Of a stretch of 32,694 nt of DNA, positions 1 through 6,593 are shown one piece after another. The first letter of the stretch is position 1. Every line of letters begins with the position of its first letter. The position numbers were made by a program, and so were the translations under genes. The notes below the pieces were generated by a model, which was not told the origin of the DNA, made no database searches, and was given only the letters and a program-made list of their open reading frames with translations. The DNA comes from Streptomyces olivochromogenes (GTDB lineage Bacteria; Actinomycetota; Actinomycetes; Streptomycetales; Streptomycetaceae), in NCBI RefSeq assembly GCF_021538895.1, contig NZ_JADDRL010000105.1, forward strand, positions 1-32,694, given 5' to 3'.

Positions 1-1
1 C

Positions 2-1183
2 GGCGCCGGCGCGGGATCCGGCTGGGGCTCGGGGTACCAGCAGCCCGCGCCGAAGCCCCGCAGCGGGCGCGGCGGGATGGTCGCCGCCATCCTGGTGGCC
101 GCGCTGGTCGCGGGCGGTCTGGGTGGCGGACTCGGCTACACCCTGGCCAAGAACCACGATGAGACCGGCTCCACCACCGTCTCCGCCTCCGACAACGGCG
201 TCTCCCAGATCAAGCGCTCCCCGGGCACCATCGCGGCCGTCGCCGCCAGGGCGCTGCCCAGCACGGTCACCATCGAGGCCGAGTCGACGAACGGCGAGGG
301 CGGCACCGGCACCGGGTTCGTCTTCGACACCCAGGGCCACATCGTCACGAACAACCACGTCGTGGCCGACGCCGTGGACGGCGGCAAGCTCACCGCGACC
401 TTCCCCAGCGGCAAGAAGTTCGACGCCGAGGTCGTCGGACACGCCCAGGGCTACGACGTCGCGGTCATCAAGCTCAAGAACGCCCCCTCCGACCTCAAGC
501 CGCTCGCCCTCGGTGACTCCGACAAGGTGGCCGTGGGGGACGAGACGATCGCCATCGGCGCCCCGTTCGGCCTGTCCAACACGGTGACGACCGGCATCAT
601 CAGCGCCAAGAACCGCCCGGTCGCCTCCAGCGACGGCAGCGCCTCCAGCAAGGCCTCCTACATGAGCGCCCTGCAGACCGACGCGTCCATCAACCCGGGC
701 AACTCCGGCGGCCCCCTGCTCGACGCGGGCGGCGCGGTCATCGGCATCAACTCCGCGATCCAGTCCTCCAGCAGCGGCGGTCTGGGCGGCTCCGGCCAGT
801 CCGGCTCGATCGGCCTGGGCTTCGCCATCCCGATCAACCAGGCCAAGTACGTCGCCCAGCAGCTGATCAAGACCGGCAAGCCCGTCTACGCCAAGATCGG
901 CGCGTCCGTCTCCCTGGAGGACACCACCGAGGGCGCGAAGATCACGGACACGGGTGCCAGCGGCTCCGCCGCGGTCGAGACGGGTGGTCCCGCGGAGAAG
1001 GCGGGCCTCAAGCCCGGCGACGTCATCACCAAGCTCGACGACCATGTGATCGACTCCGGCCCGACCCTGATCGGCGAGATCTGGACGCACAAGCCGGGCG
1101 ACACGGTCAAGATCACCTACGAGCGCGGCGGCCAGGAGCACACGGTCGATCTGACCCTGGGCGCCCGGTCGGGCGACAGCTGA
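2..1183 (+). CDS. HtrA/DegP-like membrane-anchored serine protease with PDZ domain (5' end cut by window)
   Basis: The reading frame is open from the window edge, so the true start lies upstream. The visible part begins with a Gly/Pro/Gln-rich cytoplasmic stretch, then one transmembrane helix right after the Met at 77 (about residues 1-22 counted from that Met), then a secreted trypsin-like domain. The triad is visible as His94 (TNNHVV), Asp127 (YDVAVIKL) and Ser210 (GNSGGPLL). A C-terminal PDZ domain (about 270-365) contains the typical GGPAEKAGLKPGDVI segment. This is the standard architecture of actinomycete HtrA/DegP-type proteases, which act outside the membrane in protein quality control. 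Substrates cannot be read from sequence. The low-complexity N-terminus is normal for Streptomyces members. The family call is secure; the exact paralog is not. Confidence 0.95.
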   Translation, partial: GAGAGSGWGSGYQQPAPKPRSGRGGMVAAILVAALVAGGLGGGLGYTLAKNHDETGSTTVSASDNGVSQIKRSPGTIAAVAARALPSTVTIEAESTNGEGGTGTGFVFDTQGHIVTNNHVVADAVDGGKLTATFPSGKKFDAEVVGHAQGYDVAVIKLKNAPSDLKPLALGDSDKVAVGDETIAIGAPFGLSNTVTTGIISAKNRPVASSDGSASSKASYMSALQTDASINPGNSGGPLLDAGGAVIGINSAIQSSSSGGLGGSGQSGSIGLGFAIPINQAKYVAQQLIKTGKPVYAKIGASVSLEDTTEGAKITDTGASGSAAVETGGPAEKAGLKPGDVITKLDDHVIDSGPTLIGEIWTHKPGDTVKITYERGGQEHTVDLTLGARSGDS

Positions 1184-1294
1184 CGCCCGGCCCGCAGGCC
1201 GCGCCCACTGCCTGACTCCCCACCGCCGACACCCCTTTGGCCACGCGGCTCACCGCCCCGTCACAGGATCACCGTCCCGTGCGAGCGCGCCCGC

Positions 1295-1311
1295 CGGGTA
1301 CGCTGTACCCG
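1295..1311 (+). promoter_or_regulatory. Inverted repeat over a candidate -10 box upstream of tRNA-Ser(UGA)
   Basis: CGGGTAC and GTACCCG form a 7-bp inverted repeat around GCT. It contains TACGCT (1299-1304), which fits a TANNNT -10 element about 33 bp before the tRNA. No clear -35 is seen, so the promoter call is tentative. Confidence 0.35.
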
Positions 1312-1336
1312 CTCCGCACCACATGGGCGGACGCGG

Positions 1337-1426
1337 GGTGGGTTGCCCGAGCGGCCTAAGGGAACGGTCTTGAAAACCGTCGTGGCAGCGATGTCACCGT
1401 GGGTTCAAATCCCACACCCACCGCCA
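1337..1426 (+). tRNA. tRNA-Ser (anticodon UGA)
   Basis: The acceptor arm GGTGGGT (1337-1343) pairs perfectly with ACCCACC (1416-1422), followed by discriminator G and an encoded CCA (1424-1426). The anticodon stem ACGGT/ACCGT encloses loop CTTGAAA with anticodon TGA at 1371-1373. A long variable arm (GTGGCAGCGATGTCAC) and a GGTTCAAATCC T-arm are those of a class II serine tRNA. Confidence 0.97.
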
Positions 1427-1428
1427 GA

Positions 1429-1469
1429 ACAACGGCCCCTGACCGGTCAGTCCGGTCAGGGGCCGTTGT
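1429..1469 (+). terminator. Terminator of tRNA-Ser(UGA)
   Basis: A perfect 18-bp stem with a 5-nt loop (1447-1451) begins 3 nt after the tRNA CCA end. There is no U-run, as is common in Streptomyces. It may also stop transcription from the converging PfpI gene. Confidence 0.85.
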
Positions 1470-1563
1470 GCGCGGTCGAGAAGCGAGGGGGAACCGTGCA
1501 CGCTCATGCTGGTGTGGATCGCCGGCCGGCTGCTGACTCTGTGGCCAGCCGAGCGGCCGGGTG

Positions 1564-2172
1564 TCAGTGCAGTGCGGCCTCGCCCGTCCGGACGGCGCGC
1601 AGGGCGCGGTCGACGGTCTCGCGGTTCTCGCCGACGGGAGCCACGTAGTCGAGCACGTCGCGCGCGGCGTTCTCTCCCAGCGTGCGGGTGATCACCCAGG
1701 TCGCGAGGTACTGGGACGCCAGGCAGCCACCCGCCGTCGCGATGTTCCCCTCGGAGTGGAACGGCGCGTCCAGCACGGTGACGTCGCACGCTTCGACGAA
1801 GGGCCTGGTCTTCATGTCCGTGCAGACCGGCATGCCGTTCAGCAGCCCCAGCCGGGCGAGCACCAGCGCGCCGGAGCACTGGGATCCGATGAGCTGTCGC
1901 GAGGGGTCGAGCCGGAGCCGGGAGATCAGTTGGTCGTCGGCGACCACGTCCCGTGCCTTCACGCCGCTGCCGATCAGCACGACCTCGGCCTCGGTCACGA
2001 ACTCCATCGGGCGCTGCCCGGTCACCTCGACGCCGTTCATCGACGTGACCACCGGCGTCGGCGTCGTGATGAAGGCTTCCAGACCGTCCTTGCGGCACCG
2101 GTTGATCAGCGCGGCGGCGATGAAGCTGTCGAGCTCGTTGAACCCGTCGAAGGTGACTACGGCTACCTGCAT
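1564..2172 (-). CDS. DJ-1/PfpI (class I glutamine amidotransferase-like) family protein
   Basis: A 202-residue single-domain protein. Start ATG at 2172 was chosen because AAGGAG precedes it by 5 nt; an upstream extension of the frame has no such site. Visible family features are the N-terminal strand QVAVVTFDGF, a conserved Glu13 (FNELD), and the nucleophile-elbow cysteine Cys99 in GSQCSGA, followed by a Gly-rich ATAGGCLAS segment. The superfamily includes isocyanide hydratases, glyoxalase III/deglycase proteins and GATase1 domains of AraC regulators. No helix-turn-helix is attached here, so a stand-alone enzyme or chaperone is likely; the substrate is unknown. It converges on the tRNA-Ser terminator and stands alone as a transcription unit. 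Confidence 0.88.
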   Translation of the reverse strand: MQVAVVTFDGFNELDSFIAAALINRCRKDGLEAFITTPTPVVTSMNGVEVTGQRPMEFVTEAEVVLIGSGVKARDVVADDQLISRLRLDPSRQLIGSQCSGALVLARLGLLNGMPVCTDMKTRPFVEACDVTVLDAPFHSEGNIATAGGCLASQYLATWVITRTLGENAARDVLDYVAPVGENRETVDRALRAVRTGEAALH

Positions 2173-2305
2173 CACCACTCCTTCGCGTAAGGAACCAGAC
2201 CCGCAGTCTCCCCTGACACGCCGCTTTAGGGCGAGGGCCAATCGGCGGCCGGTGGCATGTCGGCCCGTGGCCTCGGCGAGGTGATCAGAGCCGCGCGGCT
2301 TCCGG

Positions 2306-2360
2306 GATGCCGGAGTGAGTCCCATACGCCGGGTCTTTTCGTCGCCGGCCCTCCGGCATC
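2306..2360. repeat. 10-bp inverted repeat upstream of pfpI-like gene
   Basis: GATGCCGGAG (2306-2315) and CTCCGGCATC (2351-2360) are perfect inverted copies separated by 35 bp, in the divergent gap between the PfpI-like gene and the secreted-protein gene. Function unknown; it could be an operator pair or a hairpin. The remainder of 2173-2535 shows nothing else I can support. Confidence 0.4.
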
Positions 2361-2535
2361 GGAAGCTCAAAAGATGCTCAGCATTCCGTGATGGCTCTTC
2401 CCGGTCGACGGCGGCTCGCTATGCTCATGCCATTGCTCGCCGGAATTGATTTCCGAGAGACCCGACCAGTCTCTTCCGTGGATTCCTTCGGGATTGCCGC
2501 GGGGCGGGGTGACAAGTGAATGCAAGGGGGAAGCA

Positions 2536-3312
2536 GTGAAGGTGAAGTCGATTCTCGGTGCCGGAATCGCGGGCGTTTTCTGTGTGATGTCTCTCGCGGC
2601 GGTCGGTGGTACCGCGTCCGCCGCCGAGAATCCCACGTCGACGCCTTCCGCCTACATGGCATGGCTCGCCGGGCAGGAATCGGAGAATCCGGGTGGCGGG
2701 GCCGCCGAGACCCTCGGGGAGTTCAAGGCGCTGTCCGAGGCCGACCAGGTCGAGTTCCTGCACATCATCGGTGACCCCGGCCACGTCAAGGACTTCCTGG
2801 AGTTCGCGAGCCGGCCCGTGTCCGGGGCGTCGGCGGCGGGCTCCGGCACGAAGGTCCTCAACGGCGGTGACGTGGTTCTCGAAACCGAGAGCGGCGGTGC
2901 CGACGGGGAGAGCAGCGCCGAGGGAACGGCCGACGCCTCCGGCCTCCAGGCGTCGTCCGGGTGGCGGGACGGATTCGGCTCGTTCGGTGCCATTCGCGCG
3001 GGAGACCGGTCGGCCTGGTACACCAAGACCGACAAGGTCATGGGCGTCAAGGTGAGCCAGGTCAGGATTTCCGTGCTGTTCCACAAGAACAACACGAAGA
3101 TCGACAAGATTTACAAGGGCGAGGCCGGCCACCGGAACTTCGTGCCGTTCAGCGAATTCTCGAACACCAAGCCCGACACGTGGATCGACGCGCGCGGCCT
3201 GGCCCACGCCTCGACCGTATGGACCGCGAAGCTCGAGACGGGCTCCAGCTGGACCGCGAGCGAAGAGGTCTGGTGCAACAAGGCCGGTGGTGGCGGCGGA
3301 GCTCTGGTCTAG
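2536..3312 (+). CDS. Secreted protein of unknown function
   Basis: A 258-residue product from GTG at 2536, chosen because AAGGGGGAAG lies just upstream and a clear signal peptide follows: a Lys-containing n-region, a hydrophobic core (about 5-23) and an AxA-type cleavage site near TASAAE. The mature protein has an acidic, Gly/Ser-rich middle (about residues 95-165) and a more globular C-terminal half (GWRDGFGSFGAIRAGDRSAWY onwards) ending in a Gly-rich tail after a single Cys. I do not recognise the family. The segment VSQVRISVLFHKNNTKIDKIY looks like beta-strand structure. The 30-residue membrane microprotein follows 30 bp later and is probably co-transcribed; both precede one terminator. 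Confidence 0.75.
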   Translation: MKVKSILGAGIAGVFCVMSLAAVGGTASAAENPTSTPSAYMAWLAGQESENPGGGAAETLGEFKALSEADQVEFLHIIGDPGHVKDFLEFASRPVSGASAAGSGTKVLNGGDVVLETESGGADGESSAEGTADASGLQASSGWRDGFGSFGAIRAGDRSAWYTKTDKVMGVKVSQVRISVLFHKNNTKIDKIYKGEAGHRNFVPFSEFSNTKPDTWIDARGLAHASTVWTAKLETGSSWTASEEVWCNKAGGGGGALV

Positions 3313-3342
3313 CGGAAAGCCTTTTCGGCTCCGGGAGGAAAT

Positions 3343-3435
3343 ATGTTCGCACATCTCAGCCCCGCAATGTTCCTGGGCCCGCTCGCTGTCATGGGCCTCG
3401 TGGTCGCGGTAGCGGTGTGGCTCGTCCGGCGCTGA
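3343..3435 (+). CDS. 30-residue single-span membrane microprotein
   Basis: An ATG at 3343 is preceded by a near-ideal GGGAGGAA Shine-Dalgarno and opens a 30-codon frame ending at TGA 3433-3435. The product starts MFAHLSPAMF, has one hydrophobic helix (about 9-27) and ends in RR, so the short Arg tail is probably cytoplasmic. The strong ribosome site, position between a secreted-protein gene and a terminator, and helix-like composition support a real gene. Function unknown; it could be a membrane partner of the upstream secreted protein. Confidence 0.55.
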   Translation: MFAHLSPAMFLGPLAVMGLVVAVAVWLVRR

Positions 3436-3483
3436 CCAAGCACCGAAAGCGCTGAAAGCACCGAAAGGGTCGATAAAGCTACG

Positions 3484-3514
3484 AAGGGGTGTCTCTCACG
3501 AGGAGACACCCCTT
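3484..3514. terminator. Terminator between convergent units
   Basis: A 12-bp perfect stem (AAGGGGTGTCTC with GAGACACCCCTT) with a 7-nt loop lies after the microprotein gene and before the end of the converging Prim-Pol gene. Confidence 0.8.
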
Positions 3515-3553
3515 CTCGCGTACGCCGATTTCACGTTCTCGTGTACGTGGGAC

Positions 3554-4420
3554 TCACGGATGGTGCCCCGTCATCCGCGCCGCCGACGCGATCGTCGCGC
3601 GGGCCTCGTGTTCGGACAGGCCGGTGTTGCGGGCCGCGTCGACCAGGGGGTCGACGAGCGCCGGACCGATGCCGTTCTCATAGGCCCGGCACGCCGCCCA
3701 GAACAGGCGGGTGTTGCGCTGGCCCGGGTGGGCGGCGAGGACGAACTGCACCAGCCCCTGGCCGCGGTCCCCGGTCGCGGACGGCGTGGGCTGGGCCGGG
3801 CGCGGTGGTGGCAGGAGCAGGCGCAGCAGGGCGGGCGGACAGACGGCGGGAGCCAGGTGCGCGGTGCCGGGGGCGGTGCCGTAGACGCCGTGATCGGTGC
3901 GGGAGCCGGGGCCCACGAGGTAGCCGCCGGCGCCCCGGATGTCGATGCCGGGGGCGAGCCGGCCGGCCGAGTTGGGGACGACGACGTCCGGCGGGCCGCT
4001 GAGCCAGAGGTGTCGGCCGCCGCTGGGGGTGAGCACCACGACCGTCTCGGGGATGGTGAACAGGTGCCGCAGCGCCAGTTCGCGCAGGGCGGCCGAGGAG
4101 TCCGTACCGGACTTGGTGTCGAGGTCGATGCCGATCAGGTGGTGCGGGGGCAGCCCACAGGCGATGCCGTAGCCGGTGGCCCAGGGGGCCGCGGCGAACA
4201 ACGCGCGGATGCGCGCCGGGTCGGCCGAGGCGTCGTACACGCCGTGGCCGAAGCGGCCGCACTCGCCGTGACAGGGCGCGGGGTCGGGGTGGTCGCGATG
4301 GGGGGAGCGCAGGGCCGGGAGTTTCGTCCGGGACAGGGGGATGACGGCCAGGCCGCGTTCGGCGGCTGACAGCGCGTGTGCGAGGGCCAGCGTCGTGGCC
4401 TGCCGGTCTGTGGTGGCCAT
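3554..4420 (-). CDS. Stand-alone bifunctional primase/polymerase (Prim-Pol) domain protein
   Basis: A 288-residue product. ATG at 4420 was chosen because GGGGGT precedes it and the frame upstream reads across a regulatory site without family similarity. The archaeo-eukaryotic-primase-type Prim-Pol fold is indicated by IGIDLDTKSG (metal-binding Asp99 and Asp101), SGGRH (134-137 region) and the Gly-rich GIDIRGAGGYLVGPGS segment. A short C-terminal helical part follows (RNTRLFWAACRAYENG). No helicase domain is attached, unlike in many plasmid or phage replication proteins. The family makes primers or polymerises DNA, and members can serve in repair or damage tolerance. A LexA-like box immediately upstream suggests SOS control. 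No other plasmid or phage gene is adjacent. Confidence 0.88.
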   Translation of the reverse strand: MATTDRQATTLALAHALSAAERGLAVIPLSRTKLPALRSPHRDHPDPAPCHGECGRFGHGVYDASADPARIRALFAAAPWATGYGIACGLPPHHLIGIDLDTKSGTDSSAALRELALRHLFTIPETVVVLTPSGGRHLWLSGPPDVVVPNSAGRLAPGIDIRGAGGYLVGPGSRTDHGVYGTAPGTAHLAPAVCPPALLRLLLPPPRPAQPTPSATGDRGQGLVQFVLAAHPGQRNTRLFWAACRAYENGIGPALVDPLVDAARNTGLSEHEARATIASAARMTGHHP

Positions 4421-4430
4421 ACCCCCATGT

Positions 4431-4446
4431 TCGTACGTGCGTTCGA
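4431..4446 (-). promoter_or_regulatory. LexA/SOS-box-like site upstream of the Prim-Pol gene
   Basis: On the minus strand the site reads TCGAACGCACGTACGA, matching the actinobacterial LexA consensus TCGAAC-N4-GTTCGA at all but one position. It lies only 10 bp before the ATG, where bound LexA would block transcription or initiation. Not proven; matching is by eye. Confidence 0.5.
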
Positions 4447-4786
4447 AAAAGGGAAGAGGGGTCGGGGTCGACTCGCCGGGCCCGGCAGGTTGGCCGGAAA
4501 GGTGCTGGAACGATTCCTCGCTTGCGGCGCTTGGGGTGGAGATGTCCCTGTCGGCGACGTTGGGGAATGAGATCACCAAAGATGGCGATAGGGGTTTATC
4601 GACTTGTCATCACGCTTGAGGGCGAATCACTCCTTCCGAGGTGGTTCACCAGGGATTCGGTGGGCAACTCTGGACTCGCGACGTCGTGCACAACCGCCGG
4701 GGTGGTCGGCCAACTTCCCTGGTAGCAGCCTTACTTGACGTGCCTCGGGCCATGTGTCCGGTGGGTACTCGTTCTGGAGGAACAAC

Positions 4787-5098
4787 ATGGCAAGCATCCG
4801 TACCGCCCGTGTTCTGGCCGCCGTCTCCGCGATCCCGCTCGCAGCCGCACTGTTCACCGGTGTCGCGGCGGCGGACAACGGTGCCTTCGCGGACGACGGA
4901 TCGAACGCCGGCGTGGCGAGCGTCGTCGGCAGTGGTGTCGGCCACAACAACAGCGGCAACTCGTCCACCACGCAGCAGAACGCGGTCGGCGCCGGTGCCT
5001 CGAACCAGAGCAACACCGCCCAGGTCAACGGTTCCGCCTTCACGGGCATCAATCAGGGCAACGAGAACGTCCTCATCCACTTCGTGAACCTCTGGTGA
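4787..5098 (+). CDS. Small secreted Asn/Ser/Gly/Ala-rich protein (surface-protein-like)
   Basis: A 103-residue product from ATG 4787, with GGAGG six bases upstream. A signal peptide (about 1-28; cleavage near GVAAADN) precedes about 75 residues rich in Asn, Ser, Gly, Ala, Val and Gln, ending in ENVLIHFVNLW. The repeated N/Q/S/G pattern (HNNSGNSST, SNQSNTAQVNGSAF, GINQGNEN) is reminiscent of rodlins and other amyloid-prone aerial-surface proteins. There is no chaplin domain and there are no cysteines, so it is not a chaplin. It has its own terminator and is probably monocistronic. The 366 bp between the Prim-Pol start and this ATG carry the LexA-like box and otherwise nothing I can support, apart from the presumed promoter of this gene. 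Confidence 0.7.
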   Translation: MASIRTARVLAAVSAIPLAAALFTGVAAADNGAFADDGSNAGVASVVGSGVGHNNSGNSSTTQQNAVGAGASNQSNTAQVNGSAFTGINQGNENVLIHFVNLW

Positions 5099-5195
5099 GC
5101 CGGGCGGGGCCGGCGCTGCCCTGCGCGGATTGGGGAATCCGTGCGGCCTGTCGGCTCCGAAGTCCCTTCGTGGGGTGCTTTGTGGGGTCGTAACG

Positions 5196-5237
5196 CGCCT
5201 GCGCGGCGGTGCTTCGGTACCGCCGCGCAGGCGTTTT
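5196..5237 (+). terminator. UUCG-loop terminator after the small secreted protein
   Basis: A 17-bp stem (CGCCTGCGCGGCGGT with ACCGCCGCGCAGGCG, plus inner G-U and C-G pairs) is closed by a TTCG tetraloop and followed by TTTT. This is one of the few terminators in the window with a T-run. Confidence 0.9.
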
Positions 5238-5256
5238 CCCGTGCCCGTTCGTGACC

Positions 5257-5289
5257 TTGACACTCGACGGTATCTGACGGACAGTCAGA
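5257..5289 (+). promoter_or_regulatory. Promoter region with TetR-type operator for the igr-like operon
   Basis: TTGACA at 5257-5262 is a consensus -35. A perfect inverted repeat TCTGAC-N5-GTCAGA occupies 5273-5289, overlapping where the -10 should be, about 85 bp before the first gene. This size and symmetry suit a TetR-family repressor, a common control for acyl-CoA catabolic operons in actinobacteria. The regulator is not encoded in the window. Confidence 0.6.
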
Positions 5290-5375
5290 AACCGTCCCTG
5301 TGTGCGGAGGGCCGGAGGCGAAGCCGTTCCGGTTCCCACCGTCGTGGTTCCGTTCGAGGTCGGGAGGCCCCCGCC

Positions 5376-6593
5376 GTGCACCTCGCCCCCACCGAGCGCC
5401 AGCAGCGGCTGCGCGCCGAACTCCGGGCGTACTTCCGGGCGTTGATGCCGGACGGCCGACCCGACTTGTCCGACCCGTCCGACCCGTTCGATCCGACCGG
5501 CTCGCCCGGTCCGTCCGATCCGTCGGCCCAGCGGACGTTGTTGCGCCGCATCGGCGCCGACGGACTGCTCGGGCTCGGCTGGCCGGTCGAGTACGGCGGT
5601 CAGGGCCGGGGCGCCGACGAGCAGTTCGTGTTCTTCGACGAGGCGTACCGCGCGGGCGCCCCCGTCTCGATGGTCACCCTGAACACCGTCGGGCCCACGC
5701 TGATGAAGTACGGCAGCGAGCAGCAGAAGAACTTCTTCCTGCCCCGGATCCTGCGCGGGGAGGTCGTCTTCGCGATCGGCTACACCGAGCCGTCCGCCGG
5801 CACCGACCTGGCGTCGCTGCGGACCCGGGCCGTGCGCGAGGGCGACGGCTGGCGGATCGACGGGCAGAAGGTGTTCACCTCCGGCGCCCAGCACGCCGAC
5901 TGGATCTGGCTCGCCTGCCGCACCGACCCCGAGGCGCCCAAGCACCGCGGCATCTCGATCGTAATCGTCCCCACCGACGCGACCGGCTTCTCGTGGACGC
6001 CGATCGAGACGGTGGGCGGACAGACGACGACGGCCACCTACTACGACGGGGTCCAGGTGCCCGCCGAGAACCTCGTCGGCGCCGAGCACGAGGGCTGGTC
6101 GCTGATCACCAGCCAGCTGAACCACGAGCGGGTCGCCCTCGCCGCCGTCGGCATGCAGGCCGAGGACTTCCACGCGGCCGCGCTCACCGCCGCCCGCACG
6201 CCCGATGCGGTGACCGGACGGCGCCGGATCGAGGAGCCGTGGGTGCGGGCGCAGCTGGCCGAGGCGCACGCCCGGCTGGCGGCGACGCGGCTGCTCAACT
6301 GGCGCCTGGTGGGCGACGTGGGGGCGGGCCGGCTGGCGCCCGGCGACGCGAGCGGCGTGAAGGTCGCGGGGACCGAGTCGGCCGTGGCGGTGTACCGGAT
6401 GTGCCAGCACGCGATCGGGACGGACGGGCTGGCGGGGCTGGTGCGTTCGGGATCTCCGGGCGCGTTCGAGGACGGCGAACTGGAACGGCTGAACAGGGCG
6501 GCGCAGATCAACACGTTCGGGGGCGGGGTGAGCGAGGTGCAACGGGAGATCGTCGCGACGATGCGGCTCGGATTGACGCGGGGGCGACGGTGA
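5376..6593 (+). CDS. Acyl-CoA dehydrogenase, FadE29-like (large igr-type subunit)
   Basis: A 405-residue product from GTG 5376, chosen because CGGGAGG lies 8 nt upstream and HLAPTERQQRLRAELRAYF then matches the family N-terminus. The FAD/acyl-CoA dehydrogenase core is clear: IGYTEPSAGTDLASLRTRAV, DGQKVFTSGAQHADWIWLACRTD, and the C-terminal NTFGGGVSEVQREIVA that contacts FAD. The family resembles mycobacterial FadE29, which works as a heterotetramer with FadE28 to dehydrogenate the 3-carbon side chain of steroid CoA thioesters. The shorter partner is encoded two genes downstream. An Asp/Pro/Ser-rich insertion (DPSDPFDPTGSPGPSDPS, about 29-46) built from short repeats is unusual. The stop overlaps the next GTG by GTGA, implying translational coupling. 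Confidence 0.92.
   Translation: MHLAPTERQQRLRAELRAYFRALMPDGRPDLSDPSDPFDPTGSPGPSDPSAQRTLLRRIGADGLLGLGWPVEYGGQGRGADEQFVFFDEAYRAGAPVSMVTLNTVGPTLMKYGSEQQKNFFLPRILRGEVVFAIGYTEPSAGTDLASLRTRAVREGDGWRIDGQKVFTSGAQHADWIWLACRTDPEAPKHRGISIVIVPTDATGFSWTPIETVGGQTTTATYYDGVQVPAENLVGAEHEGWSLITSQLNHERVALAAVGMQAEDFHAAALTAARTPDAVTGRRRIEEPWVRAQLAEAHARLAATRLLNWRLVGDVGAGRLAPGDASGVKVAGTESAVAVYRMCQHAIGTDGLAGLVRSGSPGAFEDGELERLNRAAQINTFGGGVSEVQREIVATMRLGLTRGRR

Noticed and set aside
3554..4420. Prim-Pol gene as evidence of a prophage or plasmid insertion
   Set aside because: No integrase, capsid, replication or transfer gene and no att repeats nearby; stand-alone Prim-Pol genes also occur in chromosomes.
4787..5098. 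Chaplin identity for the small secreted protein
   Set aside because: No chaplin domain and none of its conserved cysteines or GN-VP-pattern; only general composition is similar.
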